This document shows, in pieces, positions 24,710-36,564 of a stretch of DNA of 64,000 nt. The stretch spans positions 1 to 64,000 of the forward strand of contig CAJNOL010000589.1 in NCBI GenBank assembly GCA_905250125.1. Direction: 5' to 3'. The notes beneath the pieces were generated by a model. The model had not been told where the DNA came from. It made no database searches and saw nothing but the letters and a program-made list of their open reading frames with translations. Origin of the DNA: Rotaria sordida (Eukaryota; Rotifera; Eurotatoria; Philodinida; Philodinidae). How positions within the stretch are numbered: position 1 is the stretch's first letter; each line of letters starts with the position of its first letter. A program made the translations under genes and the position numbers.

Positions 24710-27158
24710 CTATGGTATTCGTTTATGACCAACACGATATTCATAAAATGTCACAATCATTTGAGTAAAATTCCATCGAACCATGATCGAAAGAATATAA
24801 GTAAGAAAAAGACCCGTTAATGGATATAGAAGCACATGAACATTACGAAGAAATGGCAGTGCTATAATAATAATAAAAACAAAAGTAGTAATATTCAAAT
24901 TTTTCTTATTATTAATTCGATTTTTTCATACCACTAAAACCAAGAAATAATATGTATATATAATAGCCGACTGCAATAGCCCATACAGTATTACCAATAA
25001 AACAATAGAGAAAACTTGTTGTAACAGCAAATGCTATAAAAAGAAAAATCATTTTTTTAACAATTAAATTAGATTTTCTACTAACAATTGAGAAAAGGTA
25101 GTTGACCAACATGTAAAATAGTAAGTAAAGGTAATACAGCATTGAGATGAACATCAAAACAATACGCCCATTCAACATCAATATTCGATTTAGGATTTGC
25201 AATCAAATATCGATTAGCTATATACCTAAAATCAAATTCAAGATATAACTAATTTAATGATATCTTTAAAATTAATATATCGATGACAATCAAAAATAAG
25301 TTATCATTAAATTTATTTAGATATCTAGTTTCATGTTTAATCCGAACCAGAGATGCCTGCTAAAATGAAAAATTTTCTCTTCCGTCAAAATAAAAAGAAT
25401 AATGATTTTCTTTTAAGTGTATATATATATATATATTTGAAACCAAGAGAGAAACAAGACTCCTATACATTCAAAATAATATTTTGCAAAAAAATAAATT
25501 AGTTTTCTCAATCATCAAATAATACTAAGAGTTCTGGTACTTGACTATTTCAGAACCGATTTATCATAACTAGACCAAGACAAAAGTTTTCACGTTGGAT
25601 ATTGTTCACTTATAAAATAGCACTAGCTGTTTTAATTTGTGATCCAACCACCGATGATAAAAGCTGCGAATGATAGGTTTGAAGCTAAGGACGAGGATGA
25701 CGAGATTCGCTAACTCGTTATTATGTGCATTAGGAAAAACAAAACAAAAATTAACCTAAACAGTGATGCAAGTACACGAAATGCACTAATACTGCTCACA
25801 TTTACAGAATATTCTTTTTATTTTTTTCTAAAATGTTAAGCACCTAGCTCAAATCCAGCTAATGATTTTGATAGCCGGTAGAGGTTTCTATCTAATTCAT
25901 TCTATATTAGATGAAATATGATAGTAAGGTTTCTAAAAAACTGAACGCGATAGTTTTCAGGTTATTTAACAATGCTATCTATTGAGAAATTAATTGTGTC
26001 ATTTCTGCATGAACTTGGTATCCTAATTACTATCAAAGAAAAATTTTATTCGCTAATTCTCGACATTAAGTAGTTTTCCTGTAGACAATTATTTTCGACA
26101 ACTTTCCTCCTACACGTGCAGATTCTGCAGATTTGATATGAACTCATCAGTTTTACATGTTACGAGTAGAACTCGACAAACCGAGACTCATACAATCTAC
26201 TTCTATGTAAGAAAGTTTTCAAAAAGATATTGTATTCGAAGAAGATTTTCAAAAAAAAAATTATTACATTCGAGAAAACTTTCACTTGTTACGACAAATT
26301 CTGCATCTCTAGAGATCTATTATATGTTATTGAAGAAAAATTCTACTCATCTTATCGAATTCTTCATTTAAATTTTGTTTTAACTCGTTATTTAATGAGT
26401 CGATGAATATTCTCAAATAGAATTTTTTTTTCGAACATACTTTATAATAATTCGAAAAATTTAGTAAAATGTACATGAATTCAAATCCTTGAAAGGTTTC
26501 TTTAATTATGACTCATAAGAACAATATATATTCGATTGAAAAATCTGGTTTTTTTTTCTTATCAAATAAAAATTTAAAACACAAATCAACAAACCAGTAA
26601 ATAGTCGATATTAAAAGACCAACGAGAACACAATCGACTAAAACAACCCATAAAACAAGTTTGATAATACCAAAAAAACCCATTCCAAGGACAAGTCCAA
26701 TAATAATCGATGAAACTAATTTGAAAATAAAAATCTTAGTAACAAATATTGAATGGTTCTTTTTTCTCTATAAACAACTCATACCAACAAGAAATATCAT
26801 TAAAAGTACGAGAAAAGCCGGATCATCTCTTGCCCATTGATTTTTTGTTTCTTTAAGAAAAACAACAACAACAATATTTTATTTTTGTTTTTCTAAACTA
26901 ATATTTCATACGTTTTCGATATTGAAATGCACGAAAAACTTTTTGTGGTGCTATAAATAAATGTATAACTTGCCATATAGCAAATTCAAAATCCATTTGA
27001 CGAAATTTTAATAAACGTCGAAGATATTTATAACGTTTTGCTGCTGCACTATATCGATCGAATATTGTATGTGATGATGGATTTTCTCCAACATTTAATG
27101 ATGTTGAAGTATTATTATTAGCTGTAATTACTGGTGGAGGTGACATTGGAACATACAT
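24710..27158 (-). CDS. unc-50: UNC-50 family membrane protein
   Basis: UNC-50 is a multi-pass Golgi/ER membrane protein needed in nematodes for trafficking of nicotinic acetylcholine receptors; yeast GMH1 is related. Minus-strand exons are 27158-26912, 26850-26785, 26715-26595, 25225-25086, 25033-24932 and 24861-24710, closing in phase to 275 residues (human UNC50 about 259). Diagnostic sequence: YLRRLLKFRQMDFEFAIWQ, then KQTKNQWARDDPAFLVLLM, VVLVDCVLVGLLISTIYW, DVEWAYCFDVHLNAVLPLL, GNTVWAIAVGYYIYILFLGF and SALPFLRNVHVLLYPL. The donor of exon 1 lies inside an apparently open frame; the splice was set by restoring the conserved KQ.KNQWARDDPA. Intron 3 (25226-26594) is 1.37 kb, the others short. 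The gene is divergent from the MEIOC-like gene. Confidence 0.95.
25226..26594. other. Long intron 3 of unc-50
   Basis: No gene is evident inside this 1.37 kb intron. It contains a (TA)n run at about 25420-25437 and the phrases GAGATGCCTGC (about 25350) and TCTGCATCTCTAGAG (about 26300) in opposite orientation. These may be the ends of a decayed inverted-repeat insertion, but the arms are too diverged to be sure. Confidence 0.4.
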
Positions 27159-27581
27159 CTTTCAAAAAAATTAGTTTCGATCTCAATTAACAATTGATTG
27201 ACTGACTACGTCGCTTAAAAGAAAAACGTCGAAATAACAAATAGAAACTATGACTAGATGTCACTTGAAATATGTTGGAATAAAAAATGTATTGATTTAT
27301 TATTTTTGTAATTATATTTTAATATAAAAGTGAATTTAATGATTTAAAATATAAAAAAATGATTATAAATAAATATTCATTGGATATAAAATTAGTTCTT
27401 TTTGATTCTTACAAACATCAATTAACAGTCAGTCTGTTAGTTTTTAAATGTTTTGTTTTTGTTGTGGATACATGCCATTAATGTTTTTTCTTTTGCTTTC
27501 AGCTATTTAACTTAGTCAAAGAAAAAAAAAAAGAAAATCATTTTAATATTGTTATTATTTTTAGAATTTTGAATTTGAAGG
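27159..27581. promoter_or_regulatory. Shared upstream region of unc-50 and the MEIOC-like gene
   Basis: These 423 bp separate two divergently transcribed start codons, so both promoters presumably lie here. A pyrimidine/A+T-rich tract ending in TTTTTAG at 27564, 17 bases before the MEIOC-like ATG, looks like a splice acceptor for a leader exon. No TATA box or other element can be assigned with confidence in this composition. Confidence 0.5.
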
Positions 27582-30500
27582 ATGTTATCATCACCATTAC
27601 AAACATCTTCATCAACAATGGTGAAAAAAAACCGATTTTTTTTCTTGCAAAATAATTTTTTATTATTATTGTTTAGATTGATGATCGAGTTTTAAGAGCT
27701 TATTTAATTCATAATACACCTTGGAATTTAGAAGAAAGTGGACATATCGATCATTTTAATTTATCATCAAGTGGTCATGGTGAAAAATTTCTTAATAGTA
27801 GTGTTCATTTTCCAGTTGAAATGAGGTATGAAATTTTTTTTTGTTTTTTGATGAAATTTCAATTAGAAATATAAAAATATGTTTAATTTTAGATCAGCAA
27901 ATCTTAATCAAATGGTATCTAGTATTGTTGATGAAAATAGTGAATATCAGGAACATGAAATGATGCCAACATTTTTTCAACATCAAACATCGTGGATTAA
28001 TGGTGAACAAACAGATCAACAAATGCATTTTGTACAACAAATGAAAAAGTAATGATTTAATTTAATAAATCGAAATTTCATTTTATAAGATCACATAGAA
28101 TTTCGTAAAGTATAAATTGTCAATAATTTTCAAAACAAAATCTTCTTAAAAAAAGATTTCACAGCAAGAATTCTTTTTCTCTTTTTTTTTAATTACTAAA
28201 CATCATAGTCTATTTATTCAATTGGTAAGAATTGTTCAAAAGAAAACAAGAAACTTCCAGAAGATGCTAGTCACACCATCTACAATACAAAAGTAGATAC
28301 TTGAAAATTTTCAATCTCACTGTTTAACCTTCACAAGTAAAAGGGTGTGATTACTTAACAGCATGTTCTATAGAAGTTTTTTCAATTAATGATTCGAATT
28401 GTCGTCATTGATTTCACGTTGAAAATCAAAACTTTGATAGTGTGATTTGGTGGTGTAATTAGACGAGGACTCAGCTCTTCCCTCTAGAAGGCTTTGAACC
28501 TTCTCTTCTCCTTACAAACGGTTGAGTTCTGCTTAATAAGAAACTTGATCCTCGAGCATTGATAGAGGACGTTCGTTGCACAATTTTTTTTCTAGCTGTG
28601 CCATTAGTAGATTTTTGTTTATTCAATTGCATAAAAATTTGATTTAATAAAAATATTCTATGAATTAAAAACTTATACTTTGTTTCTAGCATTTCATCAC
28701 AACAAATGAAACATAATTTATCATCATTTTCTGAAAGTGGTCATCCACGTAATATTTCTGGTAAAACATCTGTTTTATTCTTTCGTAATATTTTTCTTTT
28801 GTAATTTTAAGATTTATGTTCTGTTCATTATAATCCTCCAAAAGATATTCAAGTTCTTGTTCGTAAAGGTGATCATACTGGTATAAATTCTCTTATAAGA
28901 AATGTATCATTACAACAATTTCGTCAGATGATTGGTTTACAACGTAGTTCAGGTTTAACAACAATAAGTGATCGAAAAAATCGTAATAATAATAACAATA
29001 ATCTCAATCAACAATCATCCTCATCGTCATCATCATCATCAAGTTCATCATCATCATTACCACCATCAAATATTCATCTTATCAATACATTCAAACAAAA
29101 AGAAAATAAGAAATTAAATCAACAATGGATACAAGATACAAATTCAAATAAAATGATGTTACAACAACAACAAATTTATCCTAGACAACATTCAGCAATG
29201 ATGTCGATTTCATCTCGTATGTTTTATTTTTATTTTTCTCTAATAATTTCTTTGATTTATAGATGATACAATGTCAATGCCATCAACAATGAATGATGCT
29301 AATTTAACATCATCAATTGCAACATGCCAAGAAATTAGGTACAAAAATATTTTTCAATTTTTTTTTTCTATGAGTACTTCTAGTGTAATCTTTTATTTAG
29401 TTATTTTCGATCTAACAGGTACTTAATTTTCTAAGTATTCTTTCTTAGTCTAACTTTTGCACATAAATAAAATAATCTCTAATATTCTTGATTTTTTTTC
29501 TTGGTTCTGTAAGCATAGATTAAATTCACCTATACTATTTTTTTTCTTTTTAATTTCATTGATTTATAAATAAATTTTTATTTTCATATTTTAGACGAAC
29601 TGGTGCAGCAAATACATTACGTAAGTTAATATTCTTTCTAATGGAAATTTTTTTTATGATATTCTATTGTTTAGATATTGCTATTGAAAAATGCTATGAG
29701 CAACTAAATTATATTCGAGATAGCTATGCAGAAGTAAGTATTCAAATTTTTATAGTATAAGACATCAAACAAGGTTAAACGAAAAACAATAGATCTTTCT
29801 TGTATGAGTTCTGATTATTTGCTTTCGAGAGATAATCTTCTTGGATGTGTCTGCTGAATAGAACGAAAATCAATATACCATATATTTCTGTTAATTGAAC
29901 AAGAGTATTTCTACATGTTATTCATTATGATAATATTCAATCATGAAAATCAATGTTGTTTAAATAGTTTTTCGACTTGATTTGTGATGTAAAACTAAAA
30001 TAGAAAAATGTAAACTCTTATTCACTGTTTTTTATTTTACATTTATAAAATAAGAAGTTCACGTTTACGATTGATTTATTGTTTAGACTGAATCAAAACT
30101 TGGTATTCAGATTTTACATAAATCTTCACCATCATCTATTATTGATATAACAAATACAAATTTTTTAAGTCTTTCAAATAATCCATCACGTGTCGATCGT
30201 TTAATTATTGAATATCATCATGAATATAATCGAGTATGAAAATTTGATTGATATTTAATTATAATAATAAAAAAATTATTTGAATAGATAATTCGTTTAT
30301 ATGAACGAATTACAGAATGTTTAAGTATTCAAGATATTGATGCAACACGAGAAACTCTTGATGAATGGCTTAATGTAATTAATATAGTTCAAGATCGACG
30401 TCGACAAGAAATTGATAATGCAACTGAAAAATGTCGTTCCGGTGAACCACGTTTACCTGATGAAAAAGGTTTATTTATTTGCTTCTTTCTAAATAAAATT

Positions 30501-30915
30501 ATTATGGTTTTTTTCTCCTCTTAAAAATTTAGATGTTTTACAATTAGCTGAAGCATTACGTATTTTACGTATAACAACACGAAAAATTCGAACTGTACTT
30601 TGGTATTGGTTATATTGGTCAATAAATTCAACAACAAATAAAAATCCTTTAATTGCTCGTCATCAAAATGAATCAAAACAATATTCATTATATGATGGAA
30701 TTTATTCAACGATAAATGATGAAAAAGTAATTTTAAATTATTTTAAAACAAAAAAAAGAAATTAAATAATTTTATTTTCAAATTTTTAGAATGATAATTT
30801 ATTTTATAATGAATTATTTGATATACCTGAATCAGATGAACAACGAATGATTTCATTAAAGAAAAAATCAATATTATTAAATGAAAATAATAAAGAAAAT
30901 CAATGTAACGAATGA
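27582..30915 (+). CDS. MEIOC-like meiosis/germline coiled-coil protein
   Basis: Twelve exons (27582-27620, 27677-27825, 27893-28048, 28690-28760, 28812-29216, 29263-29338, 29595-29620, 29675-29733, 30087-30233, 30288-30468, 30533-30726, 30790-30915) close in phase to 542 residues. The conserved C-terminal domain of MEIOC (DUF4582) is clear: EKCYEQLNYIRDSYAETESK (about 311-331), SNNPSRVDRLIIEYHHEYNR (about 357-376), LNVINIVQDRRRQEIDNATE with GEPRLPDEKDVLQLAEALRI, and ITTRKIRTVLWYWLYW. In vertebrates MEIOC binds the RNA helicase YTHDC2 and prolongs meiotic prophase. The N-terminal half is disordered, with a poly-Ser tract and poly-Gln/Asn (exon 5). The function here is inferred from the family only. 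Intron 3 is 641 bp; the rest are mostly short. Confidence 0.88.
28049..28689. other. Intron 3 of the MEIOC-like gene
   Basis: No exon is supported inside. The minus-strand frame 28471-28692 is not recognisable. A weak inverted match joins about 28255-28300 (GATGCTAGTCACACCA) to about 28340-28375 (AAGGGTGTGATTACTTAACAG), perhaps a small decayed hairpin element. Confidence 0.4.
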
Positions 30916-33587
30916 TTTATTTTAGATAATCATAAGAAGAAGAAAAAAAGCATTTGTGATGAGATATTTTTTGTTTTCGTTTCATTCGTCCATATATCGA
31001 TGCCTTTGTTGTAACATTCCTGTATTTTTTTTTCTTTCTTATTTTCCGGTAGTTTATGTATATATACATATATCTATATATATCTAAGAATTGTTCATTA
31101 GCCTTTTTGTGATAGGAACAGTTAAAAAATTGTTGCTGTTGTTGGTATTGCACCTCACTAGTCGTTTTTTTTTTCGTTTTATCTCTTCTATTCAAAATAA
31201 AAACAAATTACGCGTCCGGTGACGTGTGTGAATGTTACTAGTTTTGTTAGTTATTTCTTTCTCGATCAATCTTCATTTTTTTTTTGTTAGACTGTTGACT
31301 CATTTTTGCGGCTATGACAAAATTGTTTTTTTTTTGCGTAGTTTTGTGTGTGTGTAGAATTCAATAAAATGATGATAATCAATTGAATTTATTTTATTTA
31401 TGATGAGAACAACAAATCGTATACTGAAAAACACATAATGATAGAATGAAACATACATAATGGCAGAGCCAAGAGTAAGCTCAGTCCATGTTGAATTCAT
31501 GTTCGTAATCAGATCAAGCACTCGACCTGACAATTGACGCAATGTCGACGTTTCAAAAGGTAATCTCAATTTTAGTCAAAAGTAGGGAATGTCGAAGAAT
31601 AAAAAAGTGGGTAGATACTTCAGTATGATGTTTTTTTATTGAGCATATAAAAAGATGAGTAGTTTAAATTGAATCAAATTTATTTATTCGAAAAAAATCG
31701 ATGAAAGACAAGTAAAAAAAACTCCAGATAAATTAGTTGATCAACTTTCTTGCTAGATCATCTTTTTTTTTGCCACAAAAAAAGACAAGCCAGTAGGAAT
31801 GTGGGTACGATGCGGAAGAAAATAAAATCCACATATCCAGATCCACTTTCACACCCACAAGAACACGATCCAACGTTAATCAGGTGATAATTACATCTTC
31901 AGGAACACTCTTTCGAACGGATATCTTTCAACAATTCTAACTTTTAACTTTCAAATTTTTTGATAGTTTTACTTTCCGACGCATTTATCTTTCGATCAAA
32001 GTTTAGACAATCGTTTTCAAATATTTTTACTGTTTCAAATTGCTAATTTATATAAAAGCATAGGAATGAAAATCGATTCAATCATGATTGAGCAATTTAT
32101 TGTTACAGGAGTGAAAAGCAATATTGTTTTACTAAAAGAATCCACTTTTAATGAAAGTTTGTCTTTATTATAGCCCTTCCTTCCGTTTATTGATTCAAAA
32201 ATGGCTATTCCTCTTATACAAATGGAATTGCAGGTGCAAACAAAGTGTATGTCTTTTTCGACTTTTGTTGAGTGGTTTTTAAATGATTGATGAATTTATC
32301 CTAAATGGATCAAGTTCATATCGTTCTGAACGAGATGTATCATAAGAATAAGAAAAAAGTCGATCAACAGACTTAAATATGAAACTTACAAGAGAATGTT
32401 CCGAACAGTCACATCGCTTTTTCAATGAACCCACGTAGGTTAGATGTTATTGACTATACTGATTTCGGATATGATCTTCACCTGTGCTGCTAGGCTTTGT
32501 AAGCTCATTTTTCTGGAAAACTAGTTTTTCGTAGCGAAAAACTTTTTTCCAGCTTGTAGATCACATCGAACTTTCTACAAATCGCTAATTTTTTCCGTTC
32601 CAGCACGATTTTCCAAGGAAAAAGAGACAGATTTTTGTTTTGCGCAGCGCAAGCCACTGAACATTGAAATACTCATATCTCTATCCAGAAAAGGCATAGA
32701 GCCTTGAAGTTTTCACAAATAACACTACTCTAGGTCCATTCACTATTCTAAAAGTTGTAGTCATCTAGCGCTTTTCCTTGCTGAGTTATCGCTTGTCCAA
32801 TCCGCAAAGAAAAAACTCGTAGAAAAAAGAAGTGTAAGCTCTTCTTTAAATTCATCGTCTCTGCTGTAAATATAGTTCCATACTATTGTCATATTTGGGT
32901 GTGAGTATGGTATGTTGAAGAGGAGACCAAGAGCTACATCTGATCCACATCCACATCCTATGAGATTACCAACTTCAAAACTATGCTTATCAATTAAAGT
33001 GAAACAAGACATTGAGAATATTAAAGATATATATATTGATCAAATGAGTTTCACTAGAACTTTTCAATATGTCTACCGCTGATAGTGAACCGTCTTTTTG
33101 TCGGATGATGCTTTTATTCTTCAATCTTCTTTTAAATAAAGAAAGCTGATCTGTTCAAATGCCAGCATTGCTAAGTCATTAATCAAACAATAGATAGTAT
33201 TCAGTTGTAAAATGAATATAAGAAAACCTTGGACCTATCTCGACAGTTCCCAGCATAAAATAACAGTTATCGAAGATTTGCGGACAGTTCATTGTTGAAA
33301 ATATTTTTGTTGACATTGATCTACTTTATTTTAATGATGAGCGTTATTCGTTTGGTAAAATCATTTTTATTTATCGTAGTCTACACAAGTATTTATTTGA
33401 TATATACATTTAATTTAAACCCTACGTACAAGAAAATTTATCGGCAAGTTTCCGTAATCTAAAGCCAGAACTCATTAAAATAATGCTTGCTTGATTATTG
33501 ATTTCAAAGAAAAAAAATGATCAGATTCATCAAATCAATGAAATGTACTTCTAGATGCCAAAGAAGAACGCTTCTTCTTTTTCTTTT
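30916..33587. other. Gene-free stretch between MEIOC-like and PHYH genes
   Basis: I cannot support a gene in these 2.7 kb. Minus-strand frames 31312-31569 (contains LPFETSTLRQLSGRVLDL) and 32761-33012 (contains IGCGCGSDVALGLLFN) have somewhat coding-like composition but no partner exons or known motifs; they could be relics. GT-rich/CA-rich hairpin tracts occur at 31797-31859 and 32897-32958. Confidence 0.5.
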
Positions 33588-34820
33588 TTAAAGATTGATT
33601 CGTTTGCCTTGAACAAGTCGACTTCGATGTTTCCAGAGATCCTATGTAGAAAATATGAAACAGATAATTTTTTAAAATCTTTATGTCACTCACTTGAATT
33701 GTCGCGTCTTGACGACCTGTTCGTTTGCGAAATATCTCTAAATATTCGTTTTCCATAGCTTTTTGAAAATCTTTACATTCAATATAATAACATGATGAAT
33801 CAGCAAAATGGCTTGTAATTATCTAGACAATCAGAAATAGACTGTTCGATAGGAGTTAATCTTGTTTAAGATACCTTTCGAAATCCGGATGTTCGATTTG
33901 TACCACTACCATGAATAAGTAATGGATGGAAAAAAATTGTATCACCTGAATGAAAAAACCCAATAAAAATAATAACAACAGTTATTAAAAAAAAATTTAC
34001 CTTCCCACATTTCTACATATTGTTTTTCGCGATTAGGATCGAAATTCTCAATACCATAGAACAGTTTGTTGACGCCTCCCTTTGACAAAAAAAAAGAAGT
34101 ATCTTTATTTTGATCAAATGTTTATTCTCTCATTGATTACTTTCCAATTTGGATATACATGTTGTTCTATTTTGCCTTTATGTGTGCCGGGCAAGACAAC
34201 AAGACACCCGTTCTCACGATATGTATGCTCCATTGCTGTCCATGCACATACAATACGATTAGCTGGTCGAAATGGAAAAAAAAATAAATCTTGATGAAGT
34301 GGATGTCGGGATGTTTTCTTTCCCGCATCTGGTGGTTTGTTAATCATCTAGAAAAGAAAGAATAGATAATTGTATTTTGATATCAAAAGAAAAATTCACC
34401 ATCGTATGCATAGACATTATATTAGGACCGGTGAAATTTTCAACGCATTGAATAAGTTCTGGTAGACAACAATATTGGAAAAATTCATCATCCAATGTAA
34501 AATCTTGAATTCGGCTAATAGTTTTCTCTTCAACAGTTGATGTTGACTTAGCATGGGCTATATCCTTCATTATTGTTAAACCAGGTATTTGAATTTTTTC
34601 CGCACAGACGTCGTCGAATCGTTGTCTAAATTCGATATCTGATGATTGAGTTTTCAGAGATTTTTGTCACCTACCGAAATCGTTCGAGTGTAGAAGGTGA
34701 AATAAGCTTTCGTATGATGATGAAACCATTGTCTTCGTAAAATTGACGTTGTTCAAATGTGAAATTACCGTTGGGAATCGTGTAACATAGTTGTCGTTCC
34801 TCATTAGGTATTGGCTTTAT
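33588..34820 (-). CDS. PHYH: Phytanoyl-CoA 2-hydroxylase (5' exon not found)
   Basis: This peroxisomal Fe(II)/2-oxoglutarate dioxygenase 2-hydroxylates phytanoyl-CoA to start alpha-oxidation of branched fatty acids. Minus-strand exons are 34820-34675, 34625-34400, 34347-34141, 34079-34001, 33945-33875, 33822-33694 and 33641-33588; they give 303 residues in phase. Seen: [39 protein letters not shown] with iron ligands H142 and D144, then [24 protein letters not shown] (H231) and R242 for 2-oxoglutarate. The spacings D144-H231 (87) and H231-R242 (11) equal those of human PHYH (D177, H264, R275). The C-terminus is [12 protein letters not shown]. About 33 N-terminal residues, which in human carry the PTS2 peroxisome signal, are missing because a stop precedes the splice acceptor at 34821; the first coding exon lies upstream and I could not place it. 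Confidence 0.92.
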
Positions 34821-35264
34821 CTATTATACGGACGTACGATGGAAATATTGCTCGAATGAAACGATTAATCGATTCCTTAACTCAATGTCAAAAATGATTC
34901 AAACTAAGATGGCTCGGTTTTCTTCATAACACTCGTGTTTGACTTCATGCTGATAGTATACAGAATCTCACTGGATTCAAAAAAACATGCTTAATATTTT
35001 ATTTACGACGTTTAGAAACGTTTTCTCGCTGTGATTGGTAACAGAAAGCTCTGTCTCTTTGAAAATTTTAGTCGAAATATCGGTGCAGTACCAAGTCTGC
35101 CTTGAACTATCTTGATCTCTACAAAAAGAACATTGTATTCCATTACTATCTGTTAGAAAACCAGTTCAATTATGTGTTCCAACAGTCAGGATTTACATTT
35201 TAATACTTCTCGCTTTGATGGACGGTTTTAACATTAGCAATATTCACGATCCAGGAATTACCAA
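34821..35264. other. Region upstream of the first identified PHYH exon
   Basis: This should be intron and/or contain the missing first coding exon of the PHYH gene. I looked on the minus strand for an ATG exon ending at a GT donor in phase 0 and found none that is convincing. Confidence 0.45.
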
Positions 35265-35415
35265 TTCAAGAAAAATGTAGGAATTCAAGAGGTGTCGATA
35301 CTTTTTATACCAATTGCTTGTGACTATCGTGGAAATCAAGGAATTAAAAGAATCCAACAACATGAAGAACCTTAAGGAGGAATCGACGAAAATGTAGGAA
35401 TACTTGAAATTTAAT
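35265..35415. repeat. Minisatellite units, inverted orientation
   Basis: Units containing AAATGTAGGAATTCAAGAGG and CGTGGAAATCAAGGAATT are the reverse complement of the units in the block at 35670-36075 (for example CTTGAATTCCTACATTT and AATTCCTTGATTTCCATCATGG). About one and a half units are present. Confidence 0.7.
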
Positions 35416-35669
35416 TTCATAGTTCGATTGAATACGTCGAAATCTATCGCACATGTGAAATTTGAATGTTCGATTATATCACCTAAAAATAAAAACATCT
35501 TGCCCGCGTAACTGATCTTTTATATCTGTCTCACTGTGTGGAAGCGCGTAGTGTCTCCGACGAGCCGCGACCCGTACTCTTCTTTGTGTATACGGTAAAG
35601 CATATCTGTTTTTTCTCTTCGATAGTAATCAAAAGAACATAAAGAAATGGGGATATAGAATCCATTCCA

Positions 35670-36075
35670 ATTGTCAACATCTCTTGAATTCCTACATTTT
35701 CTCTGACTTTCCTTAATTTTCTTGAATTCCTTGATTTCCATCATGGCCACCAGCAATGGGTATGTATGATATCAACATCTCTGGGATTTCTTGAATTCCT
35801 ACATTTCATCGATTTTCTTGGTTTCGTTGAATTCCTTGCTTTCCATAATGGTCACTAGCAGTAGATATATGAGATATCGATATCTCTTGAACTGCTACAT
35901 TTTCCTTGGTTTTCTTAATTCCCTTCATGGCCACCAACAGTGAGTATATAAGATATCAACATCTCTTGAATTCCTTCATTCTCCTTAATTTCCTTGAAAT
36001 CTTTGATTTCCATCATGGTCACCAACAGTGAGTATATAGAATATTAACATCTCTTGAATTATTTCATTTTCCTTG
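35670..36075. repeat. Tandem minisatellite, period about 80-105 bp
   Basis: Imperfect units begin near 35677, 35777, 35879, 35958 and 36048 with variants of CATCTCTTGAATTCCTACAT. They continue with TTTCCTTGATTTTCTTGAAT and then CATGGTCACCAACAGTGAGT, followed by ATATA. About 4.5 copies occur, with substitutions and length differences. The minus-strand frame across it (35520-35756) is a by-product of the repeat and not a gene. Confidence 0.85.
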
Positions 36076-36564
36076 CATTGCATATTTGTGAATCGTGGGG
36101 GTATCTCTTTGACATACTTCGAAAATCAGACGCTTTCCCGAATTAATAATTAGAAAAATCTTATCTTTGGTGAGCAATATTACTCGAAATCTATTTTTAT
36201 GTATTCCTTCAATGGTATATTGATAGCATTAGCTTAACGTAAGTAACAGTAAATCGCGTCAATGAAATCACCGTATCGCAACATACATGTCCAAGCCGAA
36301 AACTCAGTTCGAATATTCGAATTTTTCCAGTGTTTCATGGCACCCTGATACAGATAGACTTCTGTGTCTGTATTTCGTTGCGGTGAGTTTCATTTCAGGT
36401 GCTCAGTTACATATTCGTTTAATACTGTTACATCCATCCACACGCATGAAAATTCGTAAATTTGAAAAGCCAAATCGACTATTCGACTTCTACACTACTC
36501 ACATGTTGTGAAGCGAATCGAATCTGATGAATGATTGTCTGTAATTGTTGATTATTTGTCTAAC
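36076..36564. other. Gene-free stretch
   Basis: The frame 36287-36511 (+), FEYSNFSSVSWHPDTDRLLC, matches no family I know and has no partner exon. Nothing else is visible. Confidence 0.45.

Noticed and set aside
31312..31569. Minus-strand open frame with coding-like start
   Set aside because: No matching exons or family; kept only as a remark in the gap description.
35520..35756. Minus-strand open frame upstream of PHYH, considered as the missing first exon
   Set aside because: Its 5' half is minisatellite sequence and no donor joins it in phase to the exon at 34820.
35670..36075. CRISPR-like array
   Set aside because: Units are contiguous imperfect tandem copies without unique spacers, and the genome is eukaryotic.
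36287..36511. Plus-strand open frame with a WHPDTDRLLC segment, considered as a WD-repeat exon
   Set aside because: Only one weak resemblance, no splice partners, no second blade.
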